Positions 1 through 8,100 of a DNA stretch of 14,396 bases are shown here, in pieces; position 1 is the first letter of the stretch; the number at the start of each line of letters is the position of its first letter. Both the position numbers and the translations under genes were made by a program. This stretch comes from Vairimorpha apis BRL 01 (taxonomy: Eukaryota; Microsporidia; Nosematidae): assembly GCA_000447185.1 (NCBI GenBank), contig KE647275.1, positions 1-14,396 of the forward strand. Direction: 5' to 3'. Under the pieces are notes generated by a model, which made no database searches, was not told the origin of the DNA, and worked only from the letters and a program-made list of their open reading frames with translations.

Positions 1-149
1 TTATTTTTTGACACGAAAAAAATTCAAAATTTTCAAAATTAATTTTATGTCTATTATAAAAAAATCATTTGTTTGGTTTAAAATATAATTTATTAGGTTT
101 TTACATAATAAATAATATGTTTTTTAAAAATAATTTTTAAGCCTTTAAA

Positions 150-1073
150 ATGAATCACAAATATATTTATAATTTTTATAAAATTTATGAATCACATAAA
201 GATATTTCAGATTATGAATTGTTTTATTCATCATATAAAATTTATATAGAAACAAATTTAAATGAACATAAAGCAATATTAGAAGTTTTAAAGAAATGTT
301 TATATAAATTTAAAAATATGACATTAATTTCTATTGTTTATAGACTTCTTTTTTCATTAAAAATAGAATTAAATTTAGATTATAATATTTTAAAAAAACA
401 TTTAAGAAAAAAATATTTAAGAAAATATATATTTCCTATCTTACCAGAAAATTTTATTTCTGATCAAAAAATTAAAAGATGGTTATATTCTAAAAATTAT
501 GAAGAAGAAAATTTTTTTAGATATATAAAAAATAAACACAAAATTATTAACAATTATCTTTGTAATCCAAACAATGAAAGTTTGCGAAAACAACTTTTAA
601 CAATTTTGCATACTAATATTTATACTAATCTAGATCTTTATATGAAATTTATTGGAAGTAAAAATAAACACATTGGTTTTTTGGTTTATGAAATATTATG
701 TCAAATAGTAAATGATGAATGTGTCTTAAATTTTAATGATTTCATTATAAAAGAAGGCATTATTCGTTTGAATAAAAAATTAGAAATAGAAAATATAGAA
801 AATTTTTTACTATTTTTTCTTTGTTTTATGGAAGAAAAACATATTGTATATAATTTATTAAGCCATAATATAAATGAAGTAGAAATTTTATTAAAAGAAA
901 AATATTTGATTACTAAAAGTAAATTAAATAAAATAAAAAATATTTCATATTATACTTTAGATATTCCTAAAATGAAAAAATGTAACCGGATTTTTTTTGA
1001 TACTAACATAGATTTTGATTTTTTATTTAATGGAAAAAATTATAAAACATTTTCTGATTGTGTTGAATTGTAA
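150..1073 (+). CDS. Unrecognised alpha-helical protein (307 aa)
   Basis: I do not recognise this protein. The open frame runs from an ATG preceded by GCCTTTAAA, a weak form of the C-rich start signal seen upstream of other genes here. The product is rich in Lys, Asn, Ile and Leu and appears almost entirely helical. Amphipathic Leu/Ile-rich stretches from about residue 45 to 260 could be HEAT/ARM-like helices, but I see no diagnostic repeat. A basic patch (several Lys/Arg at about residues 84-95, K-K-H-L-R-K-K) could contact nucleic acid. There is no convincing signal peptide and no clear transmembrane segment, although residues 218-230 (ending FLLFFLCF) are hydrophobic. Its length, ATG and codon use match neighbouring real genes, so it is probably expressed. 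It could be a very divergent conserved protein or a lineage-specific one. Confidence 0.75.
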   Translation: MNHKYIYNFYKIYESHKDISDYELFYSSYKIYIETNLNEHKAILEVLKKCLYKFKNMTLISIVYRLLFSLKIELNLDYNILKKHLRKKYLRKYIFPILPENFISDQKIKRWLYSKNYEEENFFRYIKNKHKIINNYLCNPNNESLRKQLLTILHTNIYTNLDLYMKFIGSKNKHIGFLVYEILCQIVNDECVLNFNDFIIKEGIIRLNKKLEIENIENFLLFFLCFMEEKHIVYNLLSHNINEVEILLKEKYLITKSKLNKIKNISYYTLDIPKMKKCNRIFFDTNIDFDFLFNGKNYKTFSDCVEL

Positions 1074-1175
1074 AAAATACATATTTTTAAACATTTTTAT
1101 AATACAATTTTAATGTTGAATGTGTAATTTTATTCCAAAAATACAAAGTATTTATATATAATATAAAATTACAAA

Positions 1176-1180
1176 CCCTT
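1176..1180 (+). promoter_or_regulatory. CCC-type start signal of PAM16
   Basis: CCCTT lies directly before the ATG at 1181. In microsporidia such C triplets just upstream of start codons mark transcription and translation start regions, and 5' leaders are very short. It supports the choice of this ATG. Confidence 0.6.
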
Positions 1181-1447
1181 ATGGTTGTAAATTTAATTAA
1201 AGAAGGAACTAAAGTATTAAGTTTATCTTTATACAAGACTATTCAATCTTTTTTTTATATGAATATAATGACAGAAGTTGAAGCACATAAAATTCTTAAT
1301 ATTAAAAGCAAATCAAATATTTATGACAATTACAAATATTTATATGAAATAAATAGTAAAACAAATAATGGTTCTCCTTATTTACAATCTAGAATAAAAA
1401 ATGCTTATAATTTTATTAAATACAATAAAAAAATAAACCCTAAATGA
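1181..1447 (+). CDS. PAM16: PAM16/TIM16-like presequence translocase motor subunit (degenerate J-like protein)
   Basis: Pam16 (Tim16/Magmas) pairs with the J protein Pam18 at the inner membrane of mitochondria or mitosomes and controls mtHsp70 during import. Residues 1-27 form the conserved N-terminal helix. Residues 31-82 are a J-like domain with the family signature: EAHKILNI (34-41), then YKYLYEIN (51-58) and GSPYLQS (64-70), followed by an Ala-containing helix. The HPD triad of active J proteins is replaced by I-N-S (57-59), as expected for the inactive Pam16 branch. At 88 aa it lacks the C-terminal tail of yeast Pam16 (about 149 aa). The ATG is chosen for the CCCTT just upstream. Its last codons contain the CCC signal of the next gene, and its TGA stop overlaps that gene's ATG. 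The family call rests on motif recall; no Pam18 gene is in the window. Confidence 0.82.
   Translation: MVVNLIKEGTKVLSLSLYKTIQSFFYMNIMTEVEAHKILNIKSKSNIYDNYKYLYEINSKTNNGSPYLQSRIKNAYNFIKYNKKINPK
1438..1440 (+). promoter_or_regulatory. CCC start signal of the LSm7-like gene, inside PAM16
   Basis: CCC sits 3 nt before the ATG at 1444, within the codons for Asn-Pro near the end of PAM16. The initiation signal of one gene is therefore embedded in the coding end of another. Confidence 0.5.
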
Positions 1448-1677
1448 ATAAAGATTTAAAAAAAAATCCTTTATTCAGTGATTTAGGTAAGTTTAGAGGT
1501 AAAAAAATAACAGTTATTTTGACAAATGGACAAACTATTTATGGTAAATTAGTTTCATTTGATGATGCTTGTAATATAATATTGGAGAAATGCAGCGATT
1601 GGGTATATGGTAAAAATGTTATGTGTTTAGGAAAATGTTTATCTCTAGTTAGTTTAGGTCAGATAAGTGCGGTTTAA
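1444..1677 (+). CDS. LSM7: Sm-like protein, most likely LSm7
   Basis: This 77-aa protein is a single Sm fold. LSm7 is one of seven subunits in the Lsm1-7 ring (mRNA decapping, with Pat1) and the Lsm2-8 ring (U6 snRNA 3' end). The N-terminal helix LFSDLGKF resembles the 'LDLSKY' start of LSm7. The Sm1 motif spans residues 20-50, with the G-x-L-x-x-F-D-x-x-x-N pattern (G34 to N44). The Sm2 region (61-71) fits the LSm7 pattern, but the usual Arg-Gly is Leu-Gly (L62-G63), so one RNA-contacting Arg is missing. The ATG overlaps the PAM16 stop as ATGA, in the -1 frame. A CCC three bases upstream supports this start. LSm assignment is clear; LSm7 over another Lsm or SmG is a judgement from the N-terminal helix. 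Confidence 0.7.
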   Translation: MNKDLKKNPLFSDLGKFRGKKITVILTNGQTIYGKLVSFDDACNIILEKCSDWVYGKNVMCLGKCLSLVSLGQISAV

Positions 1678-1922
1678 AAGTATAAAAAAAGTTTTATAGT
1701 ATTAATACGTATATATTTTTTTTTATATTTGTGAAATATTACTAAGAAATTAAAAAATTCGTATTTAAATTTATTTATTTATTTTTTGAATATAAATCAT
1801 TTCTAATTATAAGAATAGCTCAAGTTATGTTTTACTTTTTTAAAAACAATTATTAAAAATTTATAATATAAGTTAAATTTAAAAAATGATGTATATAGTT
1901 TTAAAATGTTGTGGTGCCCACA
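1678..1922. other. AT-rich intergenic region between LSm7 and SF3B1
   Basis: This 245-nt spacer has no credible ORF or RNA gene. It should hold the LSm7 3' end and the SF3B1 promoter. The only distinctive element is GTGCCCACA just before the SF3B1 ATG. Confidence 0.6.
1917..1919 (+). promoter_or_regulatory. CCC start signal of SF3B1
   Basis: CCC lies 3 nt before the ATG at 1923. It argues for starting at 1923 rather than at the in-frame GTG codons at 1911/1914, which follow an in-frame stop at 1902-1904. Confidence 0.5.
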
Positions 1923-4371
1923 ATGCAAACAGAATATGAAAAAGATAAAAATAATTGTACCAACACAAAAAAAAGATTTATTTTTAAAGAACAAAGAAAA
2001 CAAAAATATATTATAAAAGGATTTGAATTTATGATTAATAAAGATCTTTCAAAAGAAGAATGTCTTTTGCTATTACCTACCGAAGCTTTTGATATCTTTA
2101 CTTATATTTCAGAAAATATAGTTGAAGAAACAAATTTACAAACATATGGTAACTTTAATAAAATTGAATCATATTTTTTTAAAAAATTAGTACAAGTTTC
2201 TGATGAAAATGAACATCTTATATTTATACATCTTCTAAAAATTCTTAAAAGTGATCGTATTCAAAAAAAACAATGTTTTAATAAATTGAACAAAATATTG
2301 AGTTCGAGTATTGTAATTGAAAAGATTATTTTATTTTTATTATCATTTGAATTAAAAAATCAAATTTACAAAAAAATTATAAAATTATTATCAAATGTTA
2401 GTAAATTCTATACAAGAGAATTATTGTTTTTATTCGCTATTTTTACATATCATGAAAATTGTAAAGATGAAGCTATAAACGGAATACAAAATATTATACA
2501 GGGAAATTTTCATAACTTTATAAATCTAATACAACCTGATATTAATGACAATTTTTTTAAACTCAAAAGCAAACTTGTTGCGATTTCTATATTGAATTTT
2601 GGTTATTTGAATAATTTAAATTTTTTTAATAAATCAATAAATAACAATTATAGAATAAAAATTTTTTTAGACTCGCATTTATATGTTTTTACATTTGCAA
2701 ATGATTTTGTAGAAGATTATATTACAGATGCTACTAGTTTTATTAAAACTGTATGTAAAATGAATAATTTAAAACATGAAAATATAATTTTAAATTTAAT
2801 ATCTCATTTAGCATCAAAAGATTTGTTTCTTATTGAAGATAATAAATTTTTTTTTGAATATTATTTTTCAAAATTACAACTAAATTTTAATGAATCATTA
2901 TTAAGAGTTCTATCTTATTTAGCTAGAAATGATCAAAAAATGTCTATCGAACTTTTTACCATTATTAAATACAAAAAAGATCTAACTCAAAATATTGTGA
3001 AAGTTTTAAATATACTTGTTGAAAATTTAGATTACAATGATGTTGTTAATTATACACTAGAACATTTATTTGAATTATTATCTGGGAATTTTAACAAAAG
3101 TCATAGTTTTTTTTCTAAAATTTTACCTTGCATAAAATTAGAAAACGAAATGTCTAATTTGTTATTAGATGAAAAGTGCAAAGAAGCGGTTTTAAAAATT
3201 TTCGTTTATATAGTCAACAATATTAATGATAATAATTTTAAAGAAAATTTATTTATACTAATTAAAAATGATGATCATTATGCAATAAAGAATTTATCAA
3301 TTTTACTAGATAAAATAGGTAAGGATAAATTTTATTTCTATAAAATTTTTGAATTAGCCAAACAAAAAATTTTTAAGAATAGTTTGTCTGAAAAAATTAT
3401 TTATGGATATTTAATATTTGAAAATATTTTAAATAAGATAGATAAACAAGATTTAATGCATGTTGGACATATTTTATATGAAAAAATAGAAATTACTGAA
3501 GATACAAGTATTATTCAAAAATTTTCACTTTTGTCAAAAATATATGAAATTTGCTCTTTTAAAATTTTTTCTGAATTGATTCTTGAATTATCGCCATATC
3601 TTAAAATTAAAAACTTATTTATAAAAGAACATATAATAAATTTTTGGTTATAATTTTTAAAAAAACATTAATATACAACATAATGTTAATAAACTAGAAT
3701 TTTTAAGAATTTGTTATGAAATTGCTGAATATTTATCAATTTGCTATTTTAAAAACACCAAGGCCGTTGATTTGATTTGTCAATTATCTAATTTTGTACC
3801 TCCACAAGAAATAGTAAATATATGTACTGAATTTTTTGGACAAAATACAAAAAAAGGTTTAATTAATGCATTAAGCAAATTAAGTAAAGATGTTGGATGT
3901 TTTAATGTTTTGCCAGTTCTTTTAGTTGATTATAAATATACTCAACATAAATTATTAATTGTTAAGATAATATCTACTTTAGAATTAGATATTAAATGTT
4001 TAAATATCATTACTCCTTTACTAGAAGATTGTTTATTAAAAAAAGAAATTGTTTTTAGAGTGTTAGGATTAAAACTTTTGACTTTAATAATAAAAAATTC
4101 AATACACATTGATTTTAATATTATTTTTCATTTTATAAATCTAAGCTGGTTTAATATACTTGAAGAAAATATTGAAATTAGGAAAAATTTTGATGATTTA
4201 ATTGCATCAATTGTGAAAAAATTTGGAGCTGATTATTTATATAAGTATGTAATTATTGGAATTCATCATCCGTCAAAAAAAATAAGAAAAAGATATTTAG
4301 AAATATATGAAATTATAAAAATTAATGGAATATTTACATTTTCATTTACAAATCAATTATGGTATAGATAA
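1923..4371 (+). pseudogene. SF3B1: Splicing factor 3B subunit 1 (SF3B1/Hsh155), frame-broken at 3641-3665
   Basis: SF3B1 is the HEAT-repeat core of the U2 snRNP SF3b complex that clamps the intron branch point. Part A (1923-3653) starts MQTE, the motif preceding the HEAT array in SF3B1, then shows LIQPDIND (about residues 202-209, cf. human MRPDID) and HVGHILYE (from about 513, cf. HLGVVLYE). Part B (3661-4371, frame +1) continues with LRICYE, NVLP, TPLLED and HHPSKKIRKRYLEIY, all matching the SF3B1 C-terminus. Part A meets a TAA at 3651-3653; part B is closed upstream by a TAA at 3658-3660 and has no ATG anywhere. Joining needs two -1 shifts, fitting one missing T in 3641-3645 and one missing A in 3659-3665. 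The product would be about 820 aa (human 1304, yeast 971), without the long N-terminal region and with a degenerate C-terminal tail. Family call is firm; whether the break is real or a sequencing error is open. Confidence 0.88.
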
Positions 4372-4674
4372 ATTTTCCTGGTATTATAACATGATTAATC
4401 ATTTTTTTTATATTACTTAAATTTTTTTTATACATAATTAATTTTGAAAAACAATTTAATATACTTTGTTTTAATAATAAATTTTTTAATTTTTTTTATT
4501 CTATACAAAAAAATTTAAAAATTAAAAGATAATTGTTTCACTATATTTCTAAAAAAATATATTTTTAATATTAATTATTAATAGTATATATCGCAAATTC
4601 ATATTTTATATTGTGGTAAAGTTTTACCACATTATATTTTTATTTGATAATTTTAAATATTCATATATCAATAA
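4372..4674. other. AT-rich spacer with one strong hairpin
   Basis: About 300 nt downstream of SF3B1 carry no credible gene. The only structure I see is the inverted repeat at 4612-4631, listed separately. Confidence 0.55.
4612..4631. repeat. Perfect 9-bp inverted repeat with 2-nt centre
   Basis: TGTGGTAAA, GT, TTTACCACA. The stem holds four G/C pairs in a stretch that is otherwise nearly pure A/T, so it is less likely to be chance than the poly-A/T palindromes nearby. In RNA it would fold with a larger loop. It sits about 60 nt upstream of the retroelement relic and could be part of its insertion boundary or a 3' end signal for SF3B1; neither can be shown. Confidence 0.5.
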
Positions 4675-5136
4675 TATATATTTATTTGTTCATTATGTTT
4701 CAAGTCTGACGAAAAATTGAGAAAGTATGATCTTTTGGCTAATGAAATTGGACAAATATATAAATCTCGGACAAAGATTGTTCCATATGTAATAACATGG
4801 GATGGGGTGGTAACTAAGTACCACAGAAAGTATATCAAAGAGCTGGAAATACAACCAAATCTTGAGGCGTACATGCAATCCATTGTACTTAAGAAGACTT
4901 CAGAGTCTATTTCTTTGGATAGAAGACGAGGATATGAGTGGATTGATCCAATAGAGGACGAGGTGGAAAAAGCAGTGGTGAATTTAGTAAAAACTATATC
5001 TTTAGAAAATATAAATATCGAGGAGGCGAAACTCAAAATAAACGAAACAAAAAAGCTCCGAGATAATCAAAGTGAGGAATATGAAGATGAAATTGTTTTA
5101 AATAATCCACAAGTTGAAAATACTAATAATAATTAA
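4675..5136 (+). pseudogene. C-terminal relic of a non-LTR retrotransposon reverse-transcriptase protein
   Basis: The open frame (after a stop at 4672-4674) has no ATG near its start; the first plausible initiator would be a TTG at 4717. It resembles the tail that follows the RT domain in LINE-type ORF2 proteins: a K-Y-x-x-L-A-N-E-I segment, then K-I-V-P-Y-V-I-T-W-D-G-V-V-T-K, then L-E-A-Y-M-Q-S-I-V-L-K-K-T. The last 45 residues are acidic and Asn-rich. The catalytic YxDD part and everything upstream are absent, so this is a 5'-truncated or decayed copy. Its base composition is visibly richer in G+C than the neighbouring genes, which supports a foreign or mobile origin. Two copies of a 15-mer bracket it (4695-4709, 5171-5185). 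Assignment rests on recalled motifs; a domesticated small gene is the alternative. Confidence 0.65.
4695..4709 (+). repeat. 15-bp direct repeat, copy 1
   Basis: ATGTTTCAAGTCTGA, identical to 5171-5185. The two copies bracket the retroelement relic, as a target-site duplication would, though this copy is also in frame with the relic. Confidence 0.7.
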
Positions 5137-5140
5137 CAAC

Positions 5141-5171
5141 TGTAAAATAATAACCCAATAAACCTTTTACA
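5141..5171. repeat. 7-bp inverted repeat downstream of the retroelement ORF
   Basis: TGTAAAA and TTTTACA pair across a loop containing ACCCAATAAACC. It starts a few bases after the ORF stop and may be part of a structured 3' untranslated region of the element. The stem is AT-rich, so chance is possible. Confidence 0.35.
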
Positions 5172-5185
5172 TGTTTCAAGTCTGA
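5171..5185 (+). repeat. 15-bp direct repeat, copy 2
   Basis: ATGTTTCAAGTCTGA, identical to 4695-4709. Unlike copy 1 it continues into AACAT, so 5171-5190 forms a perfect hairpin, ATGTTTC/AAGTCT/GAAACAT (7-bp stem, 6-nt loop). Confidence 0.7.
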
Positions 5186-5301
5186 AACATTAACTATAAA
5201 TAAAAAAAATACAGTAATAAAAAGCAAGCAGTAAAGATGAAATACAACTATAAACTAAATAAAAGCCTTAACTATAATAAACATATTAAACCATGTATTT
5301 T

Positions 5302-5346
5302 GGGCAAGTCCATCATCGAGAACTACTAAGTTCCGGACTATTGCCC
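5302..5346. repeat. GC-rich stem-loop, possible structured RNA or retroelement 3' UTR element
   Basis: GGGCAAGTCC pairs with GGAC-TA-TTGCCC (10 bp with a 2-nt TA bulge). Inside, GAAC (5320-5323) and GTTC (5330-5333) form a second stem around the hexaloop TACTAA. It is the most G+C-rich structure between 5137 and 7100. LINE elements often carry a 3' UTR stem-loop recognised by their RT, and its place about 170 nt after the relic's stop fits that. It could also be an independent small RNA. Confidence 0.5.
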
Positions 5347-5349
5347 TGC

Positions 5350-7104
5350 AGTTTTACACATATATGATAATTTTTAAATTAAAAATAATATTAATATTCT
5401 AAAAAATAGTCACATAAAATCAAAAAATTATAAGATTATAATTTAGTATAAATTGAAATTTAACACATGTAAAATTTAAAAATGTTAATTATTAAAATAT
5501 TCAAGTATGATTATATTAATTATATTAGATAATTGTTTTATGAATAAAATAAATACAAATTCGATCTTGTAAAATTTTAGACAATTTTTACAGTTTTATG
5601 GAGTTTTTGAGGAAGATATTTGTAGAAACAAATTTACAATTAAACATACTAAATTAAATTACTATAATATTTGATGATTTTCGAAAAAAATATTGTTATA
5701 AGAGTTTTTAAAAATAAAAACTAGATTTGTATTAAATTGTTTTCTTTACACACTTTATTAGCTATCTATCAAAAAAGTTTAATAAAATATTAGAAAATTA
5801 CGTTATAATTATAAGCATAACAATTAATAAATAAATATGCCTAAATTTTAAACATATAAATTTAAATAAAAAATAATAATTAATTACTATTTTACATAAG
5901 TGATAGCAAAGATATGTAAATCGTTCAAATATTATTCTAAACACAGAAAAGCAATATATATTTTTTAATCTAATTTGAGAGTAATCTTAAATTTTAAACT
6001 TTAGAAATATACTTAAAAATATTCCATGCAAAAAAGAAAAGGACCAAGATAACAGTAACCGATAATGTAGACTACTAATTCTTTTTACCTAAAGTAAATA
6101 TTGCACTAACAAGTAGTAAAATAAAATTAACCTTATATAAACAATTTGTTATTATATTTTTTAAAAAAATTGTAGTTAAATCTTATGTTATAATTATAAA
6201 TGTAAAATTAAATTATTTAATTATAAAATAAACAAGTATAAAATCTTCATATATTGAAATATATACATGAAAAATATTTTAAACTACTAATTTATTATTT
6301 TATTTTTATTTTTTCTTGTATTTGCATTAATACTCATATTTTTATTATTATGAATATTTTATTAACTTTTTGACCATAAAAATGATTTTTTAAATAATTA
6401 AATTAAAATTGAGAAAAAAATTCATTTTTTTAAATGTTAAAATTAGCGTTTTTTTGTCATTAAATAAATATATTTTGCTATAACTATATTTACATTGCTA
6501 GTAGTACTTTAAAAAAATACAATAATTATTTATTATCTATAATAACTAAAATCATATGTTTTTGTTTGTTTTAGTGTTAAACATATTATTTTTAATTTTA
6601 TTAATATAAATAAGATATTAATTTATATTTAAAAAAATTTTTAGAATGAAATTTTTATTTATATAAATAAAAAATAAATTGAAATTGAAATTAAACTTTT
6701 ATAGAAAAATATGCTTTGTCAATAATATTTAGAAAAAATCATTTTCTAAAAAACAGATATGAAAATTTAACTAAATTAAATATAAAAAAGTTATTCCTAA
6801 GAATAATTTTACATTTTTAATATTAAAATATTTTATTACAAAAATAGCATATTTACAATAAATTATACAAAATATTACATAATTAATTAATTTACTTTAT
6901 AAAAACTTTATATTCGAATAAACAATTGTTTAAATAAAAATACAAAATTTTTTTTGAAAAAATTTCAAAAAGAAAAATATTTTAGGATAAAAGTTATTCA
7001 AATAAAACAAATAAGATATTTAAAATAATAAATAAAGTTATTCAATAATATTTAATTAATCTAAGTTTGCTGAAAATACTTAAAAATTAAATCATAAAGT
7101 GTAC
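5350..7104. other. AT-rich gene-poor stretch of about 1.75 kb
   Basis: No ORF here resembles a gene: no CCC signal next to an ATG with a useful frame, no tRNA boxes and no conserved motif. A short less AT-biased patch at about 6035-6075 (around GGACCAAGATAACAGTAACC) has no structure I can name. It may be decayed mobile-element sequence or ordinary spacer. Confidence 0.5.
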
Positions 7105-8063
7105 TTAGAAATTTTCTGGTTTGTAATGAAAAGGTTCAATATGTTGACCTCTTTTATTTTGAGTAACGGTATTTAATATTTTTTTATAAACACGAGCTGT
7201 ATTTAGTTCTTTAGATATTGGCATATTAAGTTTTGACATGTATTCTTCTTTATTATATCCATATGGTAAATTAGTTTTGTATTTATCTTCAATATCATCA
7301 CTTTTTTGATTAATAATTACATGTGAAGATCCAAAATCTTTTCTCTTAGTACAATCAATACCAAATTTGTTTTCTACAATTGTATTAAACTGTGTTTTTT
7401 TATTTCTAAACCTGGTCCAGCCCAATCACCCCAACCGGGTAATATCGTTTCAATTGTTTTTGGAACTTCGTTATTGATTGTTTCAATTTTTTCTTTTGCA
7501 AATTCTTCTTCGTTTTCTTCTAAATTTTCACTAAAAACATTTTTAACAATTTCCTGCTGTTGATTATTTATTGCATTATTAAAAGAAAAAACAGGAGCAT
7601 CGGATTTATCATCTATTTCATCTAATTCTTCAACATCTTCTTGTTCAATGAAAGATGTGTCAATATTAAGTTTTTCTTCGTCTCCAACATTTTGTTCTTT
7701 TTTTTGATTTCGTTTGGCTTTTCGATATGATTTACTTTTAATACGATTAATTTTACGCCTTTTCATATCAAAATTGGATTTAAAAATTAGGCGACGATTT
7801 TTTTCTTCTTTTGTTTCAATTGGTTTATTAATCGCTTTGTTAATAGCTAATTCTAGTTTGGTTTTCGGTATAATGTTAAAAAAATCATCATTTTGATCTA
7901 AAATTTCGTATCTATGTTCTTTATTATTTATAAAGTGATTTATTTCCTCAGTTATTTTTTTTGCAACAAAATTTTCTTCGTTTTTTTGTAATTTTGTTAA
8001 TTCTACATCTTGTGATACAATTTCATCTTCAAAAAAATCTTCTATTTTTAATTTGTGTTCCAT
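7105..8063 (-). pseudogene. UTP14: UTP14, SSU processome component, with a -1 frame break at an A7 run
   Basis: Utp14 belongs to the nucleolar SSU processome and in yeast stimulates the helicase Dhr1 that removes U3 snoRNA from pre-18S rRNA. Part A (8063 down to about 7395) has the basic K-R-R-K-I-N-R-I-K-S-K-S-Y-R-K block (101-115), an acidic middle and the hallmark PGWGDWAGPG (209-218). It then reads 11 unrelated residues to a stop. Part B (7394 to 7105, other frame) carries the hallmark C-terminus: R-K-D, H-V-I-I-N, LPYGY, E-E-Y, L-N-M-P-I and N-T. It has no suitable ATG. The frames join by one -1 step at A7 (plus-strand T7, 7395-7401). About 320 aa results, against 700-900 aa in yeast and human. 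A CCC five bases before the ATG supports the start. tRNA-Leu lies 43 nt upstream on the same strand. Confidence 0.88.
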
Positions 8064-8068
8064 AATAT

Positions 8069-8071
8069 GGG
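8069..8071 (-). promoter_or_regulatory. CCC start signal of UTP14
   Basis: On the minus strand the ATG at 8063 is preceded by TTACCCATATT, with CCC five bases before the ATG. It lies in the 43-nt gap between UTP14 and the tRNA gene. Confidence 0.5.
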
Positions 8072-8100
8072 TAAGTAAACTTTATTATATAATGATATTT

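Noticed and set aside
3647..3697. Possible 51-nt intron (GTTATA...TAATAAACTAG) explaining the SF3B1 break
   Set aside because: Its length is a multiple of three, so it does not restore the frame, and the junction would create TGA. Extending to the AG at 3706-3707 also gives TGA and removes conserved residues. The donor is not GTAAGT-like.
3661..4371. A separate gene starting at TTG 3772
   Set aside because: There is no ATG in the frame, and the conserved SF3B1 match begins upstream of that TTG, so it is the continuation of SF3B1.
4668..5036. Minus-strand ORF of 122 aa over the retroelement relic
   Set aside because: It is the antisense shadow of the relic, with no start signal or recognisable motif; the plus strand shows the RT-tail motifs.
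5160..5175. U5 snRNA loop-like CCTTTTAC
   Set aside because: The surrounding bases do not form the U5 stem with this sequence in the loop; it lies in a hairpin arm instead.
5152..5185. CCC followed by ATG at 5171 as a small gene
   Set aside because: The frame is only four codons (M-F-Q-V-stop).
5350..7104. CRISPR array, tandem repeats or rRNA in the gene-poor stretch
   Set aside because: I saw no regularly spaced repeats and no rRNA-like segments, only A/T-rich sequence.
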